Of a stretch of 64,000 nt of DNA, positions 1 through 10,335 are shown piece after piece. Under the pieces are notes generated by a model. It was not told the DNA's origin. It worked only from the letters and a program-made list of their open reading frames with translations, and did not search any database. The translations under genes and the position numbers were made by a program. Where the stretch lies: NCBI GenBank assembly GCA_946902985.2, contig OX336400.1:170821043-170885042 (forward strand), read 5' to 3'. The DNA comes from Meconema thalassinum. Its lineage: Eukaryota > Arthropoda > Insecta > Orthoptera > Tettigoniidae. Numbering within the stretch: the stretch's first letter is position 1; each line of letters begins with the position of its first letter.

Positions 1-416
1 ATTCTTTTCCCTCATTCCTTTAAGCCTGATTGCCCAAGAACAACCTTACTATACGACCCGTAAAAACTATGAATGTCTTCTGCATCAGCTTAAATAGGCC
101 TGAGTCTAACTTATTTTGTGAGAGATTCCTTTAAGTTGTTGGGAATCACGCCAGTGCAGGAGATGATCATAGGAACTGTCCTGACTTGTGCCATGTGTCA
201 TTGTTTCCTTATCAGTTCTGAAATCTCTGTGTATTTTGATAGTTTTTCATCGTGTTTAGTTAGCATGTTTCCACTGTTTGAGATTGTAATATCTACCAAG
301 GTCAACAAGAACCAGATCAGGTCTGTTGTGCACGGCTGACTGGTCAGTCAATACAGTACGAGTATTCTTCTCTTCTTCTTCCTCTTCGTCTTCCTTTTGG
401 CCAGCTATGGACCACG

Positions 417-665
417 TTACTTCAACTGTTTCCGTCCTTGAGCTTTCACCTTTTCCCAGTAGTTCTTCATCCGTTTCCTGTGCGCCTCCTTTCTGTCAGC
501 CATCCTCTTCTTGCCTGTTCTCAGTTTTGGCTTTTCTTGGAATCGCTGGTGTGCTCTAAGTTTTTTTTTGTGGAGAGGAAGACGTTCTTGAATGTCCTCA
601 AACGAAATCCCCACTTCTATAATATCTTTTTCGATCTCAGAGATCCATAGTCCCTTGATTTCCTT
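417..665 (-). pseudogene. LINE C-terminal fragment (EN-RT type)
   Basis: Minus-strand reading frame with a lysine/arginine-rich tail: a stretch like 'EVGISFEDIQERL', then 'FQEKPKLRTGKKRMADRKEA' and 'RKRMKNYWEK'. This pattern (short acidic helix, then a K/R-rich RTG..ERKEAH..RM..W tail) is what I associate with the extreme C-terminus of insect non-LTR endonuclease-reverse transcriptase proteins. No RT or endonuclease domain precedes it, so it is a truncated relic. Similar C-terminal relics occur at 40848-40990 and 44570-44805. The assignment is by pattern memory, not by search. Confidence 0.5.
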
Positions 666-725
666 GTCTACAAAGTAAGAAAATAAAAAATAAAAATATT
701 TTATTATTATTATCCTTAATTTCAT

Positions 726-1489
726 TTAAATCGGTAGAACAAGTTTCATATTAAAGACAACCGTCATTAGCATGTTTTCGTTTTCAAAATAACATTTATG
801 CCAGAATCAATTTCCAAACTCTAATTTTGAAATATGATAGAGCTTTTAAAAACACGCATTTTGACATTTTTCCGGATCTTCTAGCTTTTTAACTTTTGTC
901 ACAATATTGTCAAAATAGCTTAGCTTTAGGTTTTTGCTGAACTGGACCCTGAGTGCTCATAGTGTTATTTAAAAAACGCTTTCAACATTAAAATGTAGAA
1001 GTTCAAAATTTGAGTCCCCCTTAACCCTTTATAGGGCAAAACTATTTATTTTATGTGTTTTTACATTTTAATTTATTTTAATTATTACAATTATTAATAA
1101 TTTTAATTTTTGTTTCTCTAATTTTAATGTTTATTTTTAATTTGCAATGTATGTTCTTATAGATTTAATGTTGATACTTTTCTATTGAATTAACTAATTG
1201 ACCAATTTCTAATTGATTTTACAAATTATTTTCATAATTTTTGATAGTTATGCGTTTTAGTTTAATTTTTGTATTTCTTTTATTATTGTAATTTTTTTTT
1301 TTATTATTTTTATTGATTAAAATTTTATTTTTACTCTTCAATTGTTAATGATTTTAGTTTAAAATATAATATTTGATTTTTAGAAATACTAGCACTTCGG
1401 CATGAAAATTCTCCAAAACTTAGCTTAATGATTCAACTATCAGCATCCTTGAAAGCATAAACTGTCCTTATGACAGAGACCACTAATCT
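726..1489. other. AT-rich stretch, nothing recognised
   Basis: Very A+T-rich with long T/A runs around 1050-1380. I see no open frame, repeat family or signal that I can name. Confidence 0.5.
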
Positions 1490-1494
1490 GTAAT

Positions 1495-1976
1495 AGTACA
1501 TTATGCAACTCGCCTATAATGGCAATTATAAAACTCGCTTCGCTAGTTTTATAAACATACTCGTGTCTTAATCACCATTACAGGCGAGTTGCATAGGACT
1601 GTTTATGTTCGACGATAATTATAACTATTTTATGTTCGAACATAAATATTCATAAATATCTGTCGAGATTTCGCCAGTTTCATATACTGAACAGAGTGCA
1701 TGTGTCGCAGGGAATACCTTGTATTTGACCATGGCCTCCTCAAATACCCCACTATGACACTAGCCACGCAGTGAAATTTAAAATAGGAAGTCGTGGAAGT
1801 CAGCGCAGGTGCGATGCCACCCTTGCCTAATTGGTCACACAACTGTTTCTTGAGCTCTGATTGGTGGGAAAAACTGTTTCAAAATGAAAAATAGTGTTAT
1901 AATGGCCCTCATTATGATACAGTTTTCTGACATATAATATTTCCATTTCGAAATCGTCGAACATAAAATAAACTGA
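1495..1976 (+). mobile_element. Repeat K copy 1 (palindrome-headed element)
   Basis: Begins with a hairpin of about 100 bp: GCAACTCGCCTATAATGG near 1505 is matched by its inverse ACAGGCGAGTTGCAT near 1590. A unique-looking body follows, with an inner inverted pair TTTATGTTCGACGA (about 1604) / TCGTCGAACATAAA (about 1957). The same unit recurs at 29625-30096, 30097-30722 and 33880-34340, so it is a dispersed element. No protein coding seen; class unknown. Confidence 0.7.
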
Positions 1977-2530
1977 AGTATTATTATATAATTATTGTTT
2001 CTCTGCTCCAAACTTCCTGCCTGAAAGTGGAGAGTCGAACGGACAGGAAGACAAAAAAATTACCAACCAATGAATTTGGTCAGAACTGGAATATTTCCAG
2101 TCCTTAAGGGCAATGCATTTTGCTATGCAGTATGCATATACGATGCGATCTACGGGGAGGCAGGATACAGATCTAGGACGACAATAGCTTGGGAGAATTT
2201 CTATTAATTAGACTTACATAACGGACATCCACAAGAGAGTACTGTGATGGTGAAAGTACAGAGACAGTGTATATATAGTGGACCGGAGGAAGGGTTAGAG
2301 TGTCAGTACCACACTCTCAAGCATGGCTACTACGAGGCTTCTGGTAAGTACAGCACTTCATCTCAAGTGACACTACTGCACTACTCTCTCGAGTCCAGGC
2401 GAGAAGTGGAAACCATTGCTCTCTTCGAAGTGGTGGGTTATTTCATTTCGGGTCTTGGACACCATGGTCATTTTACCCCGTGTACATGAGTATGTGTCTG
2501 TTGAATTTGTCAGTATTAGTATCCCCTTAA

Positions 2531-2608
2531 TCTAGTGCTTGGTGTTGGAGGTAGCGCGCCTGCCTCGCACTCGGAAATCACAGGTTCGATTCCCGGCTCT
2601 GACAAAAA
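2531..2608 (+). repeat. tRNA-like SINE head, orphan
   Basis: Contains a pol III box-B-like GGTTCGATTCC with an upstream A-box-like GGTGTTGGAGG at tRNA-like spacing, followed by an A-run. It does not fold as an obvious intact tRNA and looks like a SINE head. No second copy in this window. Confidence 0.4.
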
Positions 2609-3325
2609 AAAACAATTCTTGTTTATTCAGGCTCGTGAGGCAATATTGAGAACTGTTCGTTCAAATCCTCCTTGGTCAATATAAATGTAGGCAGCCCTTG
2701 GGTTCTATGTTAACACCAAGGATATGTATTTGGATCTTCCTAGGTCGATATAGACTGAGTGGCCAAAATCACGGGAAGGGTAGTCCCATGAGTAAATGTG
2801 CCGTGTATGACTCCTGAGCGTCGCAGCTAGAGCAGTCTGTCATAGACACGAGTGTGGTGAAGGTGGCAACACGTCGCGAGTCAACCGACTTTGAACGGGG
2901 ATGAACATAGGCGCACGACGCTTGGGTAAAGCCCTGCGTGGATAAACCCTCCATGTGGATATAGTTTGCATGTCTGTGCGCATAGCGGATAATCTGGGGA
3001 TAATGTTTGGAGAAAATTTTAAGGGTAGTTTTTAGAATACAATCCGAATCATTACAACCCGGATGTTTATGACGTATCATATTTTTCCTAATGATTTTTC
3101 ATGACAAAATAATGTAAGATGTTGATTTAAGATAATCTCATTCAAATTATGTCATTAAGTGTAATTAACAATCCGGACAGGAAAGGGTTGCAATTTTGGC
3201 TGTGTAACATTCATTTTAAACATAGCACTTGACATACATAGAGAACGGCTTTTTCCCTAAATGTCTAAATATGTTGATTTAGTAATTATGCTTTATCAAA
3301 TGAATAATATTATTGTACTGCCGGG

Positions 3326-3657
3326 GCCTCCGTGGCTTAGGCGGCAGCACGCCGGCCTCTCACCGCTGGGTCCGTGGTTCAAATCCCGGTCACTCCATGT
3401 GAGATCTGTGCTGGACAAAACGGAGGCAGACAGGTTTTTCTCCGGGTACTCCGGTTTTCCCTGTCAAAATTTCATTCCAGCTACACTCTCCACTATCATT
3501 TCATTTCATCTGTCATTCATTTAATCATTGCCCCGGAGGAGTGCGTCAGGCCTCGGCAGCCGGCACAGTTCATATCCTCGCCGCTAGATGGGGGCTTCAT
3601 TCATTCCATTCCTGACCCGGTCGGAGACTGGAAGCAGGCTGTGGATTTTCATTTTCA
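3326..3657 (+). mobile_element. SINE-A copy 1
   Basis: tRNA-derived head with A box TGGCTTAGGCGG and B box GGTTCAAATCC, then a body with a CCGGTTTTCCCTGTC segment and a tail of ATTTTC units. About 330 bp. Six copies in this window, all on the plus strand: here, 21674, 25313, 30721, 32690 and 48997. Confidence 0.9.
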
Positions 3658-4190
3658 TGCATTATGCATTAAGAGTATTAAGACAATCGACTAGCTGGAG
3701 AACTGTTCTTAGTACTTATTTTGCTTATTGCTATTCACTTATGAAATATGGAATCATATTTTGGGGAAATTCACCTGCTGCTCACCAAATCTTTATTATC
3801 CAGAAAAGAATAATTAGAACAATGAAAGGAACTACTAGATTGCATACATGTAAGCCTCTGTTTAAACAACTGAAAATTTTACCTTTGCCATGTATTTACA
3901 TCTTTGAACTTCTATTATTTGTCAAACAAAGCTTAGGAAACGAGGATATCTTTGAGATGAATTCAAATATACATAACTACCAGACCAGACAAAAGAACAA
4001 TCTTCATGTACATGCTGCAAATACAACACTATGTAAAAACGGTGTATTCCATGCAGCTATAACGCTGTATAATCATTTGCCAAATAATATTAAAAGTACA
4101 GCAAATTACATAAAGTTCAAAATAAAAACTAATGAGTTCTTGCTGGAGCACTGCTTCTACTCAGTTAAAGAGTTTTTAGAATATCAATAG
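3658..4190 (+). pseudogene. Jockey/CR1-group LINE, RT C-terminal part
   Basis: Open frame to a stop at 4190 carrying the region after the RT core: 'YSLMKYGIIFWGNS', then 'IQKRIIRTMKG' and a downstream 'LPLPCIYIFELLLFV' stretch. The S-x-x-x-YGIxFWGNS and xQKRxIR signatures are typical of the thumb/C-terminal region of Jockey/CR1-superfamily non-LTR retrotransposons. The endonuclease and catalytic RT motifs are absent, as expected for a 5'-truncated retrocopy, yet the frame has no stop for about 175 codons, so the copy is not ancient. Followed by about 160 bp of 3' UTR and a (TACAA)n tail. Confidence 0.8.
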
Positions 4191-4348
4191 TTATGTTTAT
4201 GTATTCATAGGACTAAATGATGTAAGGTTATCCTTGTGTAGGCCTATATTATTATTGTGATTGTAAATTAGTATTAGTATAATTTGTGAATTGACGTGTC
4301 CTATATCATTGTACAATGTACATTATATGATTGAATGGATGAATAAAA

Positions 4349-4383
4349 AATACAATACAATACAATACAATACAATACAATAC
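4349..4383 (+). repeat. (TACAA)n LINE tail
   Basis: About seven TACAA units immediately before the target-site duplication. This is where the poly(A)-like tail of the retrocopy sits. Confidence 0.85.
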
Positions 4384-4664
4384 ATTGTACTGCCAGTAGA
4401 TTCGGATAACAAACGAGCGAATGCGGAAAAAGTCGTGCGGTTTCGGGGCGGATGCGGGGCGGATGCGGATAACTCTTTGTTTATCCGCGCAGGGCTCTAC
4501 GCATGGAGATTTCGGATATTTCACGCAAATTCGGGTTTCCGAGGTCAATACTGTCGAGGGTGGATCTTCAATATCGCAGAGATAATGTTACTATCCGCGT
4601 AAACCGCCGCACGGGACGACCACATGTGTCAATACAATCTTATTCTTGGAATATAAATATGGCC

Positions 4665-5005
4665 CACTTCCAGGATGGCTGATGTAGGAATTGAATCCAT
4701 CTCTTATTTTGATGTCTGTATTAAAGTGTGTATTAGTCATTAAGGCAAGAATTGGGAAGGAGGCGGCCGTGGTCTTAAGTTAGGCACCATCCCTGCATTT
4801 GCTTGGAGTAGAAGTAGGCAGCCACGGAGAACTACTTCCCCAGGATGGCCGAGCTGGGAATCGAACCCGTCTCTTCTAAGTTTTGCCTCCCGAGGCAAGT
4901 ATTCTCTGTCTCAACAAACAGGCAAGAATTAAATTTCTTGATAGAGTCGTGAACCGAACCAGGCCCTCCGGGTGACAGCCAAAACGCTTGGCGCTACACT
5001 AAAAG
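4665..5005 (-). mobile_element. SINE-D fragment
   Basis: On the minus strand: a degraded tRNA-type head near 5000, then the central GGCCACGGCCGCCTCCTTCCC core (read here inverted at about 4757-4777), then a short tail remnant. Related full copies lie at 14151-14727 and 21545-22325. Confidence 0.65.
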
Positions 5006-5083
5006 TTGGTCTTGTCTTCAAATAGTTATTTTTAGCCTATTTTCAATTTTGAAAAAGTAGGCTTATGAGATCACCTTTTGTCC

Positions 5084-5120
5084 GTGTGTGTGTGCGTGTG
5101 TGTGTGAGGTGTGTGTGTGT
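5084..5120 (+). repeat. (GT)n microsatellite
   Basis: GT dinucleotide run with a few interruptions. Confidence 0.9.
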
Positions 5121-5129
5121 CCCCCACTA

Positions 5130-6500
5130 ATACATTCTAAGCGGCAGGAGCGATTTCAATGAAACTCGGTAAGTTCATAGCACTATTCCGGGCAACCCCG
5201 ACCGTGCCCTTCAAATTGTGTTACATCTCACCAATCCAACATGGCGGCTGTGCGAAATATTTCACCAGCATTCAATATCTCCGAAACTATTCCAGATATC
5301 ACCCTGGAATTTATTTCGGTGATAAAGGGAACTACTAGAAGTTCACCTATGTGACTTTTGAAAAACTGTTAACTACAAAACCAACATGGCGGCCAGGCGA
5401 ACTTGCGACTTTTAAATAGATATTTCTCGAGATTTAACCAACCAAACGCAATAAAACTTGGTACAGGATATGTTAATACACATTGTAATGGACCGACATC
5501 TAACTTCGTTCAATTGTTTACATAACCACAAGATGGCGGATGTGCGAAATATTTCACCGGCATTCTATATCTCTGAAACTATTAGTGGTATCACCCTGAA
5601 ATTTTGTACGGAGATAAAGGGCACTACTAAAAGTTCATTTATAAGACTTTCAAAAACCGGTTAACTACAAAACGAATGTGGCGGCCAAGTGAATTTGAAC
5701 ATTTTAAATAGATCTTTCTCGCGATTTAATGTTCCAAACTCAATGAAATCTGGTACAGGAAATGTTTATACACATTGCAATGCACTGGTATCTAATATAG
5801 TTCAATTGTTTATATAATCTCAAGATGGCGGATGTGCGAATGTTAAAATTAAGTTTTTATTTCTTGTGTCGTAATCATGCGATCGAAGTGAAAGTTTGAA
5901 TAATGAACTTACGCAATAACTTTCCTTTAATGGTACATGACTCTATGGCCTATACATTTAACAATCCAACATGGCGACCATGCGAAATATTTAGACGGCT
6001 CTGAATATCTACGAATCTATTATAGCAATCAAACTGATTTTTTTATGTTCATAGGGGCTATGAACTTAAGTTCACCTATAGGACTTTAAATAACCTGGTG
6101 ATCACAAATCCAACATGGCGGCGACGCGAAGTATAAATATTCACATGGACGTTTCTCGCAATTTAACCATCTGAGTGCAGTGAAACTTGGTACAGTAAAT
6201 ACTTAGACGAATGTTAAACAACTGGCATCTAATTTATTTCAATTGTTTCCATAACCACAACATGGCAGCTGTGCGAAATTTTAAAATTTCCTTGTTACTT
6301 CTTGTGTCCTAATCATGCGATTGAAGTTTGAATGCTACACGTACACAATAATCTTCATGTAACAATACATAACTCTAGGACCTACATATATAAAATCCAA
6401 CATGGCGACCATCCGAAATATTTAGTCGGTTCTCAATATCTACGAATCTATTAAGTTACAGCAATCAAAATGAAATTTTGTATGTTGATAGCGGCAGTTA
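5130..6500 (+). repeat. Modular tandem array with ATGGCGR motifs every ~145 bp
   Basis: A CAA(C/G)ATGGCGRC-like word starts (at its ATG) at 5241, 5386, 5533, 5676 (degenerate, ATGTGGCGG), 5825, 5971, 6115, 6262 and 6402: spacings 145, 147, 143, 149, 146, 144, 147, 140. The sequence between motifs falls into three module types (A after 5241/5533/5971/6402, B after 5386/5676/6115, C after 5825/6262) in the order A-B-A-B-C-A-B-C-A. No coding frame. Probably the body of a non-autonomous element, or a satellite-like block. Confidence 0.8.
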
Positions 6501-6555
6501 ACATGAGTAGGATGTATGAAAATAGGCTGCATAGTTCTTTACGGAACTACTTGTT

Positions 6556-6780
6556 AGAGGCGGCTTCGGTGGCGTAGTTTGTAGCATGCTGAGCTTCTAT
6601 TCCCCAGATGGCGGGTTCAAATCCGACCGAAGCCGTCGAATTTTTTAAGAGCGTTAAAAATCCCTCAGTATGCCTTCCTTCGGAGGGGAAGTAAAGCCGG
6701 TACTTCCATGTCATAGATTTACGGCATTTAAAAGATCCTTCCACCAACGAAACTTGTGTGAACCTAAATTTCTAGGTTAG
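6556..6780 (+). mobile_element. SINE-B fragment (head and middle)
   Basis: tRNA-derived head with TGGCGTAGTTTG (A box) and GGTTCAAATCC (B box), then the AAGCCG...TTAAGAGCGTTAAAAATCC body and CCTTCCACCAAC. The normal 3' half is missing; a LINE 3' end follows. Confidence 0.85.
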
Positions 6781-6804
6781 ATTTCATTGAAACACACTAT
6801 CAAA

Positions 6805-6910
6805 GTAGCCCACCTCATGGGTGTCCGCTTGTAGCAGCTACAGCCTCTGACGAGCCGAACATGTCCTCGGACACTCCAGGCACTAAAAGCCATACGATAA
6901 ATAAATAATA
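6805..6910 (+). mobile_element. 5'-truncated LINE 3' end
   Basis: CACCTCATGGGTGTC ... CGAGCCGAACATG ... CACTAAAAGCCATACG followed by AAATA repeats. The same terminal sequence occurs at 41333-41440, and its last part at 53585-53615 after the LINE relic, so this is the 3' end of that LINE family. Confidence 0.75.
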
Positions 6911-7196
6911 ACTACCACTAATGTCGCTTGACAATGTGACCGCCACTTCCTTACAAGAATAGATTCTTCTATTTCTACCATTGTCGACTTGAATTCAGCC
7001 AGGCCTTTGCAGTCATTCAAAGACAGTGAGTGAACAGTGTGTGTTCAGTGGAAGTCGTTAGCCCGATTTACAATAATCTGATACAAGTAACGTCATTACC
7101 CATGGATAAGTGGCGTATTAGCCGTGGTTATTATTATTATAGTAACTGGTAATTGCAGCAATTTGACAAAGGCAAATACTGTATATTTGGTGATCT
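6911..7196. other. No feature recognised
   Basis: Unique-looking intergenic DNA; nothing supported on either strand. Confidence 0.4.
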
Positions 7197-7620
7197 TTTT
7201 TTTTTTTGGTGTGAAGTAGGCTATTTATTTAATCATATGGTAATTTATACAATAGGCCTACACAATTATACATAAAAAGGTATAATCAAACTTTAAAGTC
7301 CATCCTTCTCAACCATTCGGTTAAATCGCGCGTGAGAGCGAGCAAGTCGTCAGGAATGCCAGGGTACGAATAAAGAGGACAGCGTTGGACCAGATGTTCG
7401 ATCGTCTGTTCTTCCAGGTTACACTCACAATTTGGTGAGCTGATCCAGCCCCACTTGTACCTGAAATAATTGCAGCAACCATGTCCAGTCCTCATCCTGT
7501 TGATGCGGCACCAGAAGTTCCTCGGTAAGTCAAAACCGTTTGGTTTCTTTGTGGGATCAAGATGGTGGGCACTTGTTCCCAATGTGTTAGTTGACCACTC
7601 ATGCTTCCAGCTTTAATTTA
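7197..7620 (-). pseudogene. LINE C-terminus with zinc-knuckle-like motif
   Basis: Minus-strand frame ending at 7286 with 'GFDLPRNFWCRINRMRTGHG', then CxC...H...C (CECNLEEQTIEHLVQRC). The R.NR.RTGHG.C...C.C...QT.EH....C pattern is the C-terminal zinc-binding region of many arthropod non-LTR retrotransposons. The same pattern occurs in the relic at 51880-53615, so the two are related. A poly(T) at 7197-7207 (poly(A) on the minus strand) marks its 3' end. The RT domain is missing. Confidence 0.75.
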
Positions 7621-7789
7621 GGTCAAATCCAGCAGCTAAGAAAGGAAAGAAAAATAAGGGCGGGGGGTGTAGCACACTAACCAAGGTGCACCAGAAGATA
7701 CACACACCCTGCCTCCTTGAGGGCCTTGTGCAGAAGGCAGGAGATAACATGAAAAGAAAAAGAAGGCTGACCCCTCGCAGAAGCAGGGT

Positions 7790-8020
7790 ATCAGGAAAGA
7801 TGAGACAAGGGATAATTAAGGCGGGAAAGGAAGAGACTCCCTAGGCCTCAGATACCCTAACATCGTCGGGATCGGAAGAGAACAAGAGTTGACCAAGAGA
7901 GGTGGATATGAAAGAAGACGGAGAGGCACGCGGCACAAATAAGTGGAAGCAATGCTGGACTCAGCTGGGGACCCGTGGTCGGCAACCCATGTCCTACTAG
8001 ATGTGAGCCCCTGGGGGGCG
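7790..8020 (-). repeat. Repeat J copy 1
   Basis: Shares CTCCCTAGGCCTCAGATACCC, AACAAGAGTTGACCAAG and the GTCGGCAACCCATGTCC region with 10120-10335 (same strand) and 44821-45070 (opposite strand). About 230 bp, non-coding. Possibly a SINE, but I could not place A and B boxes with confidence. Confidence 0.7.
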
Positions 8021-8075
8021 TTATTAAAGAGAGCATTGAGTTAACTAGCTGTGTTTCATTGTTTCTAAAAACGTT

Positions 8076-8440
8076 ATGGAGAAAGGAAAGTGTGATCAAA
8101 ATGCTTACAATAACAAAAAGCAAAGGAAATCAATAACACTTGAAGAAAAGCTGAAAGTTATCAAGCGATATGAACACAATGAGCGCAGTCTGGACATTGT
8201 CAGAGCTACAGGAATCTCGGAATCAACTCTGAGAACCATAAGAAGTCAAGCAGAAAAAATTAAAGAAAGCTGCAAAAGTGCGACCAGAACATTTCTGTCA
8301 ATATGATAAAAGAGGAACCCGGCTTTAAAGTCTCCAAAGATCGCCTCACTTTGTTGTTTGGAGGAAATGCTTCTAGAGACCATAAAATCAAAGACCTGTT
8401 GGTTTATCATTCCGAGAACCTACGAGCACTCAATTGCATT
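8076..8440 (+). pseudogene. Tigger/pogo-like transposase relic
   Basis: First part (8076-8306) encodes a CENP-B/pogo-type N-terminal helix-turn-helix: 'SITLEEKLKVIKRYEHNER' then 'TGISESTLRTIRSQAEKIKE'. After a stop, the next frame (from about 8315) reads 'GFKVSKDRLTLLFGGNAS' and 'DLLVYHSENLRAL', which is the start of the pogo/Tigger DDE core region (the D/T-L-L-x-x-x-N-A-S ... LLVYHSENPRAL pattern). Most of the CENP-B second HTH and the rest of the DDE domain are deleted or missing. A dead Tc1/mariner-superfamily (pogo lineage) fossil. Confidence 0.8.
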
Positions 8441-8492
8441 TTACACTCATAGGCTTTTCATTCTTCCCTTGAAACAGTCCGTATCACCTATA

Positions 8493-8799
8493 TCCTCCCT
8501 ATATTATTCTGCTAAGGTCCCATTCCGGTTTTGTACCGAAAATAAGGTCCTGTTAACACCAACCTACACATATGGGGTACCTACAGGTTCCGCATAACCC
8601 TGGGAGCACCGTAACCTGGTGAGCCCGCCGCTAGAGCGCAGGGCAGTGCGGCGTACTGCTAGGCGAGCCCTCCGCTAGAGCGCACGGCAGCGCGGCGGTG
8701 GCAGCCATCTGGCGGGAGAAAAACTTCGTTCTCCCACATTCTTCCCTAATACCCCATAAACCTACATTCACGTTGCGAAAGCTCGCACGGGCCCACTAG
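8493..8799 (+). mobile_element. Helitron-2, short non-autonomous copy
   Basis: Starts TCCTCCCTATATTATTCTGC just after an A (8492) and ends ...GGGCCCACTAG followed by T (8800), as expected for Helitron insertion between A and T with 5'-TC and CTAG-3'. Its first 100 bp match the start of the copy at 31175-31892. The subterminal GCGAAAGCTCGC can form a short hairpin. An internal duplication is visible at 8621-8700 (GAGCCC.CCGCTAGAGCGCA twice). Confidence 0.75.
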
Positions 8800-9245
8800 T
8801 AACCCATTCACTTTACGCGTTTCATATTACGCAATGATTACTCGGAACAAATCGAGGGATAGCCTACCTGTACTTGATTCTGGAATGAGTCTCGTCTACT
8901 ATTCGTCCCCTCTCCCGAGCGACGCCGAGACAAGCCGACTGTGCACGAAAAAAAGCGGCACATTTTGTGCTTGCGAGACTTAAGTGGAAGAAAATATATA
9001 ACTGATTCCCCAAGAAGTGAAATGTCATCACGGAAGGAGATTGTACCAAAGAAATGTGACCACAAACATGACGATCACGTAGGACATTAGGCATAATGTT
9101 ACATCAGTTGTGGCAATTCGCTTCCTCGTTAAAGCAATCTCCAACACCTGAGTGGGTGTCCTCAGGTAGCGGGGGTGACTGCAGTTTTAAAGGGCAAGAC
9201 CACAGATTACCTAGGTCACCTGCTCTTAATGTATGATAATGACAC
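8800..9245. other. No gene recognised
   Basis: Unique-looking sequence. A small inverted pair ACCTGAG/CTCAGGT near 9148-9169 is the only structure noticed. Confidence 0.4.
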
Positions 9246-9908
9246 CGGCCTTGGTGGCCGAGAGCGCTAATGTGCTAGCTCGTGCCTCGCTTGCATCGGG
9301 AGAGTAAGGGTTCGAATACCACCTCGGCCGTCCTAAAATGGCTTTTGAAGTTCCCCATTTACACCACCAGGCAGCTTGTCACGGTGGGTGTGTCGTTATC
9401 GTGTCGGACTACCAACCCCAAGCTTGCAGGTTCGCTCCTGGCCGTGTAAGTGATTTTTGAAAGGCGACAAAAATCACAATACGCATGTCATACTGTACGT
9501 TGTTGGCATTTTAAAGAACCCATTTGATTCAGTTGGCCGTGTTCATAATGGAAAAATTACTCGGGATTTTCCGCCAACACAAAAAGTTCCTCATTTCTCT
9601 ACTAGAAAGCGCTATAGTGTCAAGGAGCTTAGATATCTAACCTCCTAGACTTTCATAGCGCTCCAAAGAACGACAACATTCGACATGCAATCTGCCCTCG
9701 AGGCATCAATTAACAAAGCTTGCACCCATCACCCGAGGCCATACGATATTATTAATATTACCACCAGGTAAATGCCGGGACGGTTCAACAGGTCCTCGGC
9801 CGACTTCCTTCTCAAATCCCTTTCCTGATCCTTAATTACGTAGATCCAATTTATCGGTCGATTGGGCGATCGACCTACCACCATCCCCAGTTGTATCTGC
9901 TGATAAAT
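9246..9908 (+). mobile_element. SINE-G, split by SINE-H
   Basis: tRNA-like head (GGCCTTGGTGGCCGAGAG ... GGTTCGAATACC), then the start of the shared SINE core (about 9331-9373). The core resumes after SINE-H at 9760 with AATGCCGGGACGG ... CTTCCTTCTC. The insertion is bounded by the 11-bp word ACCACCAGGYA (9363-9373 and 9760-9770). Confidence 0.75.
9374..9759 (+). mobile_element. SINE-H copy 1
   Basis: Head CACGGTGGGTGTGTCG with box-B-like GGTTCGCTCC, a body of about 300 bp and a terminal ATATTATTAAT tail. A second copy lies inverted at 28926-29307. Both are flanked by 11-bp target-site duplications. Confidence 0.8.
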
Positions 9909-9914
9909 TGTGTT

Positions 9915-10110
9915 CAGATTGCATGTTATGTTATGGGATTTAAGTCTTTTTCAACTACGGCTGCTTTTAGGGACACCGTGGTGCCGGAATTTTACCCTGA
10001 AGGAGATCTTTAACGTGCCAGTAAACCTACTGACACGGTTCGCTCGCATTTGCGCACCCTCAAATGCCAACTAACTGCGCCTGGATTCGTTCCTGCAACC
10101 TTGGCCACAG
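9915..10110 (-). mobile_element. SINE-I fragment
   Basis: On the minus strand: AAGGTTGCAGGAACGAATCC (box B region), GTTGGCATTTGAGGGTGCGC, CTGGCACGTTAAAGATC, AAAATTCCGGCA. This matches the plus-strand copy at 20961-21183 through the whole body. The first part of the tRNA-like head is missing. Confidence 0.75.
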
Positions 10111-10119
10111 CAGAGGAGA

Positions 10120-10335
10120 ACGGAAAATGAAAGACTCCCTAGGTGTCGGATACCCTAATGCCTTCGGGTTCGGAAGAGAATAAGAGTTGACCAAGGGAGG
10201 ACGACAAGAAAGATGACAAAGGGGAGGTCAGCACAAATAGACTAAGTGGAAGTGATGCTGAGCTCAATTGTGATCCCGTGGTCGCCAACCAACGTCCCAC
10301 CAGTTTTGAGCTTCTAGAGGATTTCTTAGTAAGAC
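10120..10335 (-). repeat. Repeat J copy 2
   Basis: Same order of blocks as copy 1 (ACTCCCTAGGTGTCGGATAC, AAGAGTTGACCAAGGGAGG, GTGGAAGTGATGCTGAGCTC, CGTCCCACCAG). Confidence 0.75.

Larger units (their letters stand above)
3323..4383 (+). mobile_element. Chimeric SINE-A + LINE 3' end, one insertion
   Basis: The block starts with SINE-A (3326-3657), runs directly into the 3' part of a LINE (3658-4349) and ends in (TACAA)n. It is bounded by the same 11-bp word ATTGTACTGCC at 3312-3322 and 4384-4394, which is a target-site duplication. The two parts therefore appear to have been inserted together as one retroposed RNA. Confidence 0.8.

Noticed and set aside
2244..2489. 81-codon ORF after a GC-richer leader
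   Set aside because: No domain, no splice donor that improves the case, no repeat support.
3374..3694. Recurring ORF starting MVQIPVTPCEICAGQNGG in several places (3374, 25362, 30770, 32738, 49045)
   Set aside because: It is the translation of the SINE-A body in each copy, not a conserved protein.
5130..6500. CRISPR-like array
   Set aside because: Repeats are modules of about 145 bp with a short shared motif in a eukaryotic context; no short direct repeats with unique spacers.
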